From positions 2,375,753-2,439,752 of the forward strand of contig NZ_CP026107.1 of the NCBI RefSeq assembly GCF_002902965.1: a stretch of DNA of 64,000 nt, given 5' to 3'. The translations under genes were made by a program, and so were the position numbers. Of this stretch, positions 37,034 to 44,079 are shown one piece after another (position 1 is the first letter of the stretch; each line of letters begins with the position of its first letter). The notes below the pieces were generated by a model. That model saw only the letters and a list, made by a program, of their open reading frames with translations. It made no database searches and was not told the DNA's origin. The DNA is from Paraburkholderia hospita (GTDB taxonomy: Bacteria > Pseudomonadota > Gammaproteobacteria > Burkholderiales > Burkholderiaceae).

Positions 37034-37135
37034 CTCTCGCCGGACGCGCGCCGCGTCCGGATCGTGCGTCCAATGGCTCGCGCAACTACGCGGCCATTAC
37101 CTGGAATCATTGGCGCAAAGCCAATCGGAGTTCTT

Positions 37136-38491
37136 ATGTCAGACCACCTTCCTCCTCAATCGCCGTCGCGTCGACGCTTTGTCGGTGTCGCCGCGGCCAC
37201 CGTCGCCGCAGGTTCGTTGAGCCAGCTTGCATTTGCACAAACAGATCAGGCGATAACCTCAGTCGCACAGCCAACGGGCGGCGACAAGACGGCGATTCGT
37301 CCGCTTCGTGTGCATGTGCCCGACGCGCAACTGATCGACTTGCGTCGACGCATCAAGGCGACGCGATGGCCCGAGCGCGAGACGGTTGCCGACAACACGC
37401 AGGGTGTTCAGCTTGCGATGATGCAGGAACTCGCGCGCCATTGGTCCACCGGCTACGACTGGCGCAAATGCGAGGCAAAGCTGAATGCGCTGCCGAACTT
37501 CGTGACCGAGATCGACGGACTGGATATTCATTTCATTCACGTGCGCTCGAAGCATGCCAACGCGATGCCGCTGATCGTCACGCACGGCTGGCCCGGCTCG
37601 GTGATCGAGCAGTTCAAGATCATCGATCCGCTGGTCAACCCGACCGCTTATGGCGCGAGCGCATCGGATGCATTTCATCTGGTCATCCCGTCGTTGCCGG
37701 GCTATGGCTTTTCCGGCAAGCCCACAACGACGGGCTGGGGCCCGGAGCGCACGGCGCGCGCGTGGGTCGTGCTGATGAAGCGTCTCGGATACGACAAATT
37801 CGCGGCGCAAGGCGGCGACCTCGGCGGTGTCGTCGCGAACGTGATGGGCAAGCAGGCGCCGCCCGAGTTGCTGGGCATCCACGTCAACTTCCCCGCGACG
37901 ATTCCGCCCGAGATCGCCAAGGCGCTTCAGGCGGGCGACCCGCCTCCATCCGGCCTCTCGGACGACGAAAAGCATGCATACGACCAGTTGAGCAGCGCGG
38001 CCAAAAAGCGGCGCGCCTACGCGCTGGAGATGGGAACACGCCCGCAAACGCTCTATGGCATTTCGGACTCGCCGATCGGACTGGCCGGCTGGCTGCTCGA
38101 TCACGGCGACGGCTACGAGCAGCCGGCAGCGGCGCTTACTTCCGCTGTATTCGGCCGGGCCGTGAATGGAGAATCGTCAGGCGCGCTGACGCTCGACGAC
38201 GTGCTCGACGACATCACGCTTTACTGGCTGACGAACACGGGTATCTCTGCGGCGCGCTTCTATTGGGAGTCCCATTTCAACTTCCTCGCCGCCGCCGATG
38301 TGTCCGTCCCCGCCGCCGTCAGCGTCTTTCCTCGCGAGAACTATCAGGCGCCGCGTAGCTGGACCGAGCGCGCGTATCACAACCTCATTTACTACAACCG
38401 GCTCGACAAGGGCGGGCATTTTGCGGCATGGGAGCAGCCGCAACTGTTTGCCGAAGAAGTGCGGGCAGGATTGAGGCCATTGCGTCGATAG
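37136..38491 (+). CDS. Tat-exported epoxide hydrolase (EHN family, alpha/beta hydrolase)
   Basis: 451 residues from ATG 37136. Tat signal: PSRRRFVGVAAATVAAGSL, cleaved near AFA-QTD. The EHN N-terminal domain (RPLRVHVPDAQLIDLRRRIK; TRWPER) precedes the alpha/beta core: the oxyanion region in VTHGWPGSVIEQF and the nucleophile Asp in AAQGGDLGGVVANVMG. The C-terminal His is in KGGHFAAWEQPQLFAEEV. It should open epoxides through an ester intermediate, in the periplasm, which is unusual because most bacterial epoxide hydrolases are cytoplasmic. It shares promoter features with ohr and follows the MarR gene, so it may be induced by peroxides or electrophiles. Confidence 0.9.
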   Translation: MSDHLPPQSPSRRRFVGVAAATVAAGSLSQLAFAQTDQAITSVAQPTGGDKTAIRPLRVHVPDAQLIDLRRRIKATRWPERETVADNTQGVQLAMMQELARHWSTGYDWRKCEAKLNALPNFVTEIDGLDIHFIHVRSKHANAMPLIVTHGWPGSVIEQFKIIDPLVNPTAYGASASDAFHLVIPSLPGYGFSGKPTTTGWGPERTARAWVVLMKRLGYDKFAAQGGDLGGVVANVMGKQAPPELLGIHVNFPATIPPEIAKALQAGDPPPSGLSDDEKHAYDQLSSAAKKRRAYALEMGTRPQTLYGISDSPIGLAGWLLDHGDGYEQPAAALTSAVFGRAVNGESSGALTLDDVLDDITLYWLTNTGISAARFYWESHFNFLAAADVSVPAAVSVFPRENYQAPRSWTERAYHNLIYYNRLDKGGHFAAWEQPQLFAEEVRAGLRPLRR

Positions 38492-38500
38492 GGGGTTGGG

Positions 38501-38520
38501 CGGGGAGTCGTCACTCCCCG
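38501..38520. terminator. Convergent hairpin between the epoxide hydrolase and the tetR gene
   Basis: CGGGGAGT (38501-38508) and ACTCCCCG (38513-38520) form a perfect 8-bp stem with a 4-base loop. It overlaps the stop codon of the leftward tetR gene and lies 10 bases after the hydrolase stop. No T-run on either side. Confidence 0.55.
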
Positions 38521-39134
38521 TCTGCGCGCCCCCGCCTTGCCGCATCGACCAACGCGCGGATCGCCCAGCGCTTCACTTTCCGGGCGCGCGCGTCGTCGAG
38601 TTGGAGCACGTCTTTGAACACCACCATCGCCTCGGTGCCGATCACGAGCGCGAGCGCTTGCGTCAACGTTTCGAACGCGGCGGGCTTGAACTGATCCTGC
38701 ACAGGTTCCAGCGCCGCCTCGATCAGCGCAGTCCGCCGATTCTGCCGCAGCGGAACCTCACTGTCGGTATCGCCCTTCGCCACGCGCTCCAGCGAATGCG
38801 CGAGCATCATCCGCAGCGGCGCTTCGTTGGCGAGGATCATGTCGTGAAGCGCCGTATCGACGCGCGTGAGCCGCGCCACGGGATCATCCGACGCGCGCGG
38901 GCCGAACAGCGTCGACGCATCCGGCGTCGCGACATCGAGTGACGCTTCCAGCAGCAGCGCATCCATGCTCGGAAAATGACGATATGCGGTGGCGCGCGAC
39001 ACCATCGCTTCCTCCGCGATCTCCTCGAGACTCGGCTTGCGCCCCTGCTTCATCAAACGCGAAGCCGCCAGCAACAAGTCCTTGCGCGTGCGCCGCTTCT
39101 GGTTCTCGCGCCCGTTGGTCGTGACGTCCGCCAT
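38511..39134 (-). CDS. TetR-family transcriptional regulator
   Basis: 207 residues from ATG 39134. Basic lead (NGRENQKRRTRKDLLLAASR), then helix-turn-helix PSLEEIAEEAMVSRATAYRHFPSMDALL. The C-terminal domain (VARLTRVDTALHDMILANEAPLRMML, split) is unlike that of the efflux repressor at 16356. It starts 1 base after the stop of the SnoaL-like gene, so the two are one operon. The pair of palindromes at 39607-39638 is its likely target. Confidence 0.9.
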   Translation of the reverse strand: MADVTTNGRENQKRRTRKDLLLAASRLMKQGRKPSLEEIAEEAMVSRATAYRHFPSMDALLLEASLDVATPDASTLFGPRASDDPVARLTRVDTALHDMILANEAPLRMMLAHSLERVAKGDTDSEVPLRQNRRTALIEAALEPVQDQFKPAAFETLTQALALVIGTEAMVVFKDVLQLDDARARKVKRWAIRALVDAARRGRADGE

Positions 39135-39135
39135 A

Positions 39136-39558
39136 TCAGGCCTGCGGCAACTGCTGCATGATCGCCGCGAGATCGACCCATACGTTCTCACGCGTGATCT
39201 GCCCGCTTTCCGCGAACTCGAGCACATGCAACATTCGGAATTCCAGCGGGCGCCCTCGCCCTTCGAGTCCGAATGGCCGCCCCGGCGCCTTGCCGCGCCA
39301 CAGCGATTCGTCGACGACGAAACCGTCGCCATACAGGCGGCGCAAGCACTCGACCCGGCTCTCCGACAAATCCGCGAATAACGCCTCGTAGAACGGCCGC
39401 ACTTCGCCACGGCCACGCACCGGCCCCACAGGCCAGCCGACAACGTCATGCTCGACGTCCGGCGCGAGCGTGGCGAGCACGCCTTCGACATCGTCGCGTC
39501 TCTCGAAACCGAAGTGCTCTTCGATCTTCCCGTCCATCTGCACAGGCGTCAGCGTCAT
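39136..39558 (-). CDS. SnoaL/NTF2-like fold protein
   Basis: 140 residues from the ATG at 39558, with GAGGAG upstream. The NTF2-like pattern is clear: an N-terminal helix (KIEEHFGFERRDDVEGVLAT), LAPDVEHDVVGWPVGPVRG, FYEALFADL, and a final VLEFAESGQITRENVWVDL. Members are small polyketide cyclase-like enzymes or binding proteins; no catalytic residues can be assigned. First gene of a two-gene operon with the TetR regulator, and divergent from the AraC regulator. Confidence 0.8.
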   Translation of the reverse strand: MTLTPVQMDGKIEEHFGFERRDDVEGVLATLAPDVEHDVVGWPVGPVRGRGEVRPFYEALFADLSESRVECLRRLYGDGFVVDESLWRGKAPGRPFGLEGRGRPLEFRMLHVLEFAESGQITRENVWVDLAAIMQQLPQA

Positions 39559-39606
39559 GATTGGCTCCTCGCGATTGCATTCGCACCGTTTGCCAATTCA
39601 TTCTAG

Positions 39607-39638
39607 TGAGACTCATGTCTCATTACAAGATCGTAATG
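39607..39638. promoter_or_regulatory. Two overlapping palindromes in the SnoaL-TetR / AraC divergent promoter
   Basis: TGAGAC-TCAT-GTCTCA (39607-39622) and CATTAC-AAGATC-GTAATG (39621-39638) are both perfect inverted repeats, overlapping by 2 bases. The first has the form of a TetR operator. The second could be a second operator copy or an AraC site. Confidence 0.6.
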
Positions 39639-39679
39639 TAGTTTTAACCTCAGGTAGAATTTTGTCTGACATCGACGCT

Positions 39680-40741
39680 ATGATCCAAGCGCGGTCCAGG
39701 CGGTCTTCCCTGCAATCGGAATCACCTCATCCGGATTCACTCACAGCCTTGAAGATCGAGCATCCGACCGACGGCCCGACGCGGCTCCCATACGTACACG
39801 ACTACTTCAGCACCGCCAGCGAGTCGCCGCAGCAGCAATTGCTCGCCTGGAGAAATCGCATCGGTCATATCCTGGATGTGCCCGTCGCAAAGAGTCAGCG
39901 GGAAAGCGGCTTTCGAGGGACCATTGACAGCTATCGCTCCGCGGATCTCGCCTTCATGGACTGCCGCACCGACGCGATCCTGCAAACGCGCACCGCCGCA
40001 CGAATCTCCACGGATAGCGCGCGCCAGTTCGTGTTCCATGTGCTCGTCGATGGCCAGATCGAAACGAAGACGGGCATGTATCCCAAGCGCGTTTCCACGC
40101 AGATCAAGCCCGGCATTCTCGCGCTGGACATGGGGCAGCCGATGCGCATGGAACGCACCGACTGCCGTTTGCTGGCGATCTTCCTGCCGCGCGAATGGCT
40201 CGCGCCCGTGCTACCCGAGCCTGAGTCGATTCACGGTCATGTCATCGAATACGACTCGCCGCTCGCGCGCCTGATTCCGGGCTATCTCGCCGCGTTGTCC
40301 CAAACCGGTCAGTCGATAAATCCCGCCGACTTCCACGACGCGCTGAAAACCTGCGCCATGTTGATTGCGGCCGCGTTCGGCAAGCGGACGGGCCGCGCGG
40401 GCGGTGCACGCGCGGTCGCGCGCGCCGCCGTGTTCGGCACCCTCCGGCGCTACATCGAAGCCAATCTGCATGAACCCGATCTTTCGCCCGAAAGCGTGCT
40501 GCTCGCGTCGCAGCTGTCGCGCCCGACGCTCTACCGGCTGTTCGAGAGCGAAGGCGGGCTTGCAACGTATATTCGCAACCGCCGGCTGAGCCAGGCAGCG
40601 GACGAACTGCGCCGCTATCCGAACAAGGCGGTGGTCGAAATCGCGTATGGACTCGGCTTCAACAGCGCGTCCGATTTCAATCGCGCGTTCCGCCGCGCAT
40701 TCGATATGTCGCCGCTCGATTTCCGGATGTTCACGCTTTAA
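39680..40741 (+). CDS. AraC-family transcriptional regulator (AraC-binding-like domain type)
   Basis: 353 residues from ATG 39680. The N-terminal domain (SADLAFMDCRTDAILQTRTA; FVFHVLVDGQIETKTGM; MGQPMRMERTDCRLLAIFLP) matches the cupin-like sensor of the AraC-binding-like group. The C-terminal double helix-turn-helix is clear: SPESVLLASQLSRPTLYRLF and VEIAYGLGFNSASDFNRAFRRAF. Divergent from the SnoaL-TetR operon and 33 bases upstream of the antiporter gene on the same strand. Start uncertain: the frame is open to 39470. Confidence 0.9.
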   Translation: MIQARSRRSSLQSESPHPDSLTALKIEHPTDGPTRLPYVHDYFSTASESPQQQLLAWRNRIGHILDVPVAKSQRESGFRGTIDSYRSADLAFMDCRTDAILQTRTAARISTDSARQFVFHVLVDGQIETKTGMYPKRVSTQIKPGILALDMGQPMRMERTDCRLLAIFLPREWLAPVLPEPESIHGHVIEYDSPLARLIPGYLAALSQTGQSINPADFHDALKTCAMLIAAAFGKRTGRAGGARAVARAAVFGTLRRYIEANLHEPDLSPESVLLASQLSRPTLYRLFESEGGLATYIRNRRLSQAADELRRYPNKAVVEIAYGLGFNSASDFNRAFRRAFDMSPLDFRMFTL

Positions 40742-40774
40742 CGTCCCTGCCACAAACGCTCAACAGGAGAAGCC

Positions 40775-42358
40775 ATGTCGGCTGTGTCGGCATTCAAGCT
40801 GGTGCTGCTTTCGCTGATTGCGATCATCGCGCTCGAACTGATCGCGAAGCGTCTGCGGCTGCCGCCCGCGGCCGCGTTGCTGGTCGGCGGCGCCGCGATG
40901 GCGTTCGCGCCCGGCCTGCCGCCCGTCGTGCTCGATCCCGACCTCGTGCTGATCGTTTTCCTGCCGCCATTGCTGATGGATGGCGCGTACTTCTTCGTCT
41001 GGACCGACTTCAAGCGGCATCTGAAGCCCATTCTGCTGTTCGCGATCGGTGCGGTTGCGTTCACGACATGGATAGTCGGCGTCGTCGTGCATGTCGTTGT
41101 GCCGTCGCTGCCGTGGGCGGCCTGCTTCGCGCTCGGCGCCGTCGTCTCGCCGCCGGATGCCGTCGCGGCGAAAGCGGTGCTCGAACGGCTCGCGCTGCCG
41201 CGCCGCCTGATGGTGCTGCTCGAAGGCGAAAGCCTGCTGAACGACGCCGCCGGCCTCGTGCTGTTCCGCTTCGCCGTCGCCGCCGCGCTCACGGGCGCGT
41301 TCAGCGCGTCGCATGCCGTGCTGAGCTTCGCGGGGCTCGCGGTAGGCGGTGTGGTGGTCGGATGCGTGGTCGGCTATGGCGTCGTGTGTCTGCTGCGCCT
41401 GCTCGACGACGACTATCTGATCATCACGACTTCAGTGATCTCTGCGTGGATCAGCTACATCGCGGGCGAAATGCTCGGCGTATCGAGCGTCATCTCGACT
41501 GTGACCTGCGGCATGCTGCTCGGCTGGCATCAGCACGAAGTCTTCTCCGCGACCGCGCGAACGCGTGGCTCCGCGTTCTGGCAAGTCGTCGTGTTCGTGT
41601 TCGAGGCGCTCGTGTTCGTGCTGATCGGCCTGTCGCTGCGCGGCGTGATGCAGCGGCTTGGGGGCCTCGACAATGCGCTCGCGCTGCTCGGCCCCGCCGC
41701 GATGGCGACCGTGGTCACGGTCGTCGTTTCGCGCTGCGTGTGGACGTTCACGCTCGAATCGATCAACGCGGTGCTGCACCGCATTTCGCGTCGCGCCGCG
41801 CCGCCCGCCGACTGGCGTTCCGCTGCCGTCGTGAGTTGGGCGGGTATGCGCGGCGTCGTAACACTGGCGATCGCTCTTTCGCTGCCTGAAACAATGCCAG
41901 GCCGCGATCTGATTCTGTTCTCCGCGTTCGTCGTCATTCTTTTTACGGTGCTGCTGCAAGGCACGACGATCGGCATGGTAATCCGGCTCGTCAAACCGGC
42001 AAGCGATGCACACGCGTCGACTTATCTGAATGAGATGCAGGCATGGGCACGGCTGGAGGCAGCGCAGCTGGAAGCGATCAAGCCGCTCGTCTACGCGCCG
42101 GACGGCAGCGTCCTGCATCCGCGGCTGCTCGAACAGTACAGCTATCGCGCGCGTCTCACGGACGAGTTCCAGCACGCGCCGAGCTTTCCGCTGGAGGCGC
42201 GCAAAGCGCACTACGACGTCATCCTCGCCGCAATCGCCGCAGGCCGCGTCGAACTGTTGCGCCTGCATCGGAGCGGCCTGATTCACGACGATCTGCTGCA
42301 CGTGATGGAACACGATCTCGACCTGCAGGAAATCTCGTCCCGCCACGCCCGAGGCTAG
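40775..42358 (+). CDS. Na+/H+ antiporter, CPA1 family (NhaP/NhaO-like)
   Basis: 527 residues with AGGAG upstream. About 12 hydrophobic helices in the first 410 residues. Conserved elements: GGAAMAFAPGLPPVVLDPDL, FLPPLLMDGAYFFVW, the ion-binding ACFALGAVVSPPDAVAAKAV (Asp in the SPxDAVA motif), and LLEGESLLNDAAGLVLFRFA. Later helices carry VVSWAGMRGVVTLAIALSLP. A cytoplasmic tail of about 115 residues follows. It should exchange Na+ or K+ for protons at the inner membrane. Preceded by an AraC gene, which may regulate it. Confidence 0.93.
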   Translation: MSAVSAFKLVLLSLIAIIALELIAKRLRLPPAAALLVGGAAMAFAPGLPPVVLDPDLVLIVFLPPLLMDGAYFFVWTDFKRHLKPILLFAIGAVAFTTWIVGVVVHVVVPSLPWAACFALGAVVSPPDAVAAKAVLERLALPRRLMVLLEGESLLNDAAGLVLFRFAVAAALTGAFSASHAVLSFAGLAVGGVVVGCVVGYGVVCLLRLLDDDYLIITTSVISAWISYIAGEMLGVSSVISTVTCGMLLGWHQHEVFSATARTRGSAFWQVVVFVFEALVFVLIGLSLRGVMQRLGGLDNALALLGPAAMATVVTVVVSRCVWTFTLESINAVLHRISRRAAPPADWRSAAVVSWAGMRGVVTLAIALSLPETMPGRDLILFSAFVVILFTVLLQGTTIGMVIRLVKPASDAHASTYLNEMQAWARLEAAQLEAIKPLVYAPDGSVLHPRLLEQYSYRARLTDEFQHAPSFPLEARKAHYDVILAAIAAGRVELLRLHRSGLIHDDLLHVMEHDLDLQEISSRHARG

Positions 42359-42783
42359 GCGCCGCAGGCGCACCACGCACCGACGCGTGGCCGCCTCAAG
42401 TAATGACCTGACTTGCCGATATGCAATTGAGGTACTGCCTTGCCCGATTTCCTAGCCGCCGTCAGGGCCCGATATGCGTGTCGCACTCGCCGCAAGCGTT
42501 TCTTTACAGGTTTCGACCGCAACGTCACGTTATGTAATCGGGCCCTTGTTTCACGGCAATCGTTTGCCGTTCGCCGCTTCGCACATTCCGTCGCTCAAAC
42601 AGCCATGCTCTTCGATCCGAAGAGCCGCTCGCGCCTGCGTTTGCTGCGAAGCGGACGCGCACGCGTTCATGGCGACGCGACCGGTTTTCTCGCGAAGCAG
42701 ATTGCGATGGCGTTGCGCCCGGTGCGCGACCGCTCGCTGCTAAGTGCCGCCCGATCCACTCCGAAACTGAAAGCGATTCTCAC
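42359..42783. other. 425-bp intergenic region with a perfect 19-bp inverted repeat
   Basis: GCTCTTCG-ATC-CGAAGAGC (42607-42625) is a perfect inverted repeat, a strong operator candidate for the operon starting at 42784. CCACGC-N6-GCGTGG (42373-42390), 15 bases after the antiporter stop, may be a terminator hairpin. An open frame at 42440-42826 overlaps the next gene and looks like a shadow. Confidence 0.5.
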
Positions 42784-44079
42784 GTGCGACGACTTGCGCT
42801 TGCCTCCCTGCTATCTGGCCTGGTGACTCTGATTTTTTTGTCGTTGTACGGTTGTCACCAGAAGGATTCTGCTTCGCCGGGCGCGTCCGCGCCGGCGAAG
42901 ACGATCATTACCGCGCTGATCTGGGCGCCTGACTGGCCGGAAGAGATGCTCCAGATCGCCGCCGAATTCAGCAAGGAAAATCCGGACATCGGCGTGAACG
43001 TGCAGTTCATGGTCGGCAATTCCGTCGAGGCGAACATCAAGCCCCGGGTCGCGTCGGGAAATCTGCCGGATCTCGTCAGCGTGAATCCGAATGCGTACTC
43101 GGCTGAACTGGCCGACCAGCACGTCCTCGCCGACGTCAGTCAGACGGCAGCGTGGAACAACATGATCGATCCGTTGAAGGGCGACTGGACGAGCCGTCAG
43201 TCGAAAGCGTTCGGCATTTCCGGCGGCGTCGCGACGGTGCTGATGTACTACAACGAGGATATGTTTGCGAAGGCGGGCATCAAGGCACTGCCGACCAACT
43301 TTCGCGAGTTCCTCGCGGTCTGCGAGCAGCTCAAGCGCGCGGGCTTCACGCCAATCATGTGGAACGGCGGGTTTCCCAATATGCTGGGCAACGGTCTGTT
43401 CGGCTCCGGCTTCGCGAACAACGTGGTGGCGCGCGACCCCGCGTGGAAGAAGAAAATCGACGACGGCACGCTGAATCTGAACACGCCTGCCGTCGCCGAT
43501 ATCTTTGCCAAAATGGCGCTGATGCCGGAACGCGGCTACGTGCAGGACGGATTCATGGCGACGGACTACGACGGCGGCATCCGGCTGTTCAAGGAAGGCA
43601 AGGTCGCAATGGCGATTCACGGCAGCTGGGCAGCCGGTCTGCTGCTGCACGGCAATCCCTTCGAAACAGGCGTTTTCATTCCGCCATGGAACGCGCCCGG
43701 CAAGCGGGTCGTGCCGATTGTCGGCAGCGAAACGGGCTTTGCCGTGTGCGAAACGCCGAACAAGGTTGCCGCCATGCGCTTTCTCGAGTTCATCGCTGCA
43801 AAGGGTTTCGCCATTCTCCAGGCGAAGCGCCAGAACATTTCGCCGTTCAGACAGAGCACGGGCGCGATGGCGGGCGACCCGAAGATCGTCGAATACACTA
43901 ATGAAGTTAGTCGCTATCCCGTCACCGCAAGCCCGTACTATTCGGTGCTTCCGTCCAACTCCATCGAGCGCTTGCACCGGTTGATGCAGGATGTCCTGTT
44001 GAACAGGATCACGCCCAGGCAGGCGGCCCAGCTGCTGGATGCGTCCGTCAAGAATGAAGCGAAGATGCATTACAAATGA
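42784..44079 (+). CDS. Extracellular solute-binding lipoprotein (family 1, sugar type)
   Basis: 431 residues from GTG 42784. Lipoprotein signal MRRLALASLLSGLVTLIFLSLYGC (shortened; lipid Cys24). The mature domain matches family-1 sugar-binding proteins: TALIWAPDWPEEMLQIAAEF, GVATVLMYYNEDMFAKAGI, PTNFREFLAVCEQLKRAGFTP, GKVAMAIHGSWAAGLL. No permease or ATPase is nearby. Instead the stop overlaps the start of a GGDEF-EAL membrane sensor (ATGA), so the protein likely presents a sugar-like ligand to that sensor rather than to a transporter. The ribosome-binding site is weak, and the start could be slightly downstream. Confidence 0.85.
   Translation: MRRLALASLLSGLVTLIFLSLYGCHQKDSASPGASAPAKTIITALIWAPDWPEEMLQIAAEFSKENPDIGVNVQFMVGNSVEANIKPRVASGNLPDLVSVNPNAYSAELADQHVLADVSQTAAWNNMIDPLKGDWTSRQSKAFGISGGVATVLMYYNEDMFAKAGIKALPTNFREFLAVCEQLKRAGFTPIMWNGGFPNMLGNGLFGSGFANNVVARDPAWKKKIDDGTLNLNTPAVADIFAKMALMPERGYVQDGFMATDYDGGIRLFKEGKVAMAIHGSWAAGLLLHGNPFETGVFIPPWNAPGKRVVPIVGSETGFAVCETPNKVAAMRFLEFIAAKGFAILQAKRQNISPFRQSTGAMAGDPKIVEYTNEVSRYPVTASPYYSVLPSNSIERLHRLMQDVLLNRITPRQAAQLLDASVKNEAKMHYK

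Noticed and set aside
42440..42826. 128-codon plus-strand frame before the solute-binding lipoprotein
   Set aside because: Arg-rich shadow that runs into the start of the real gene, with no ribosome-binding site.
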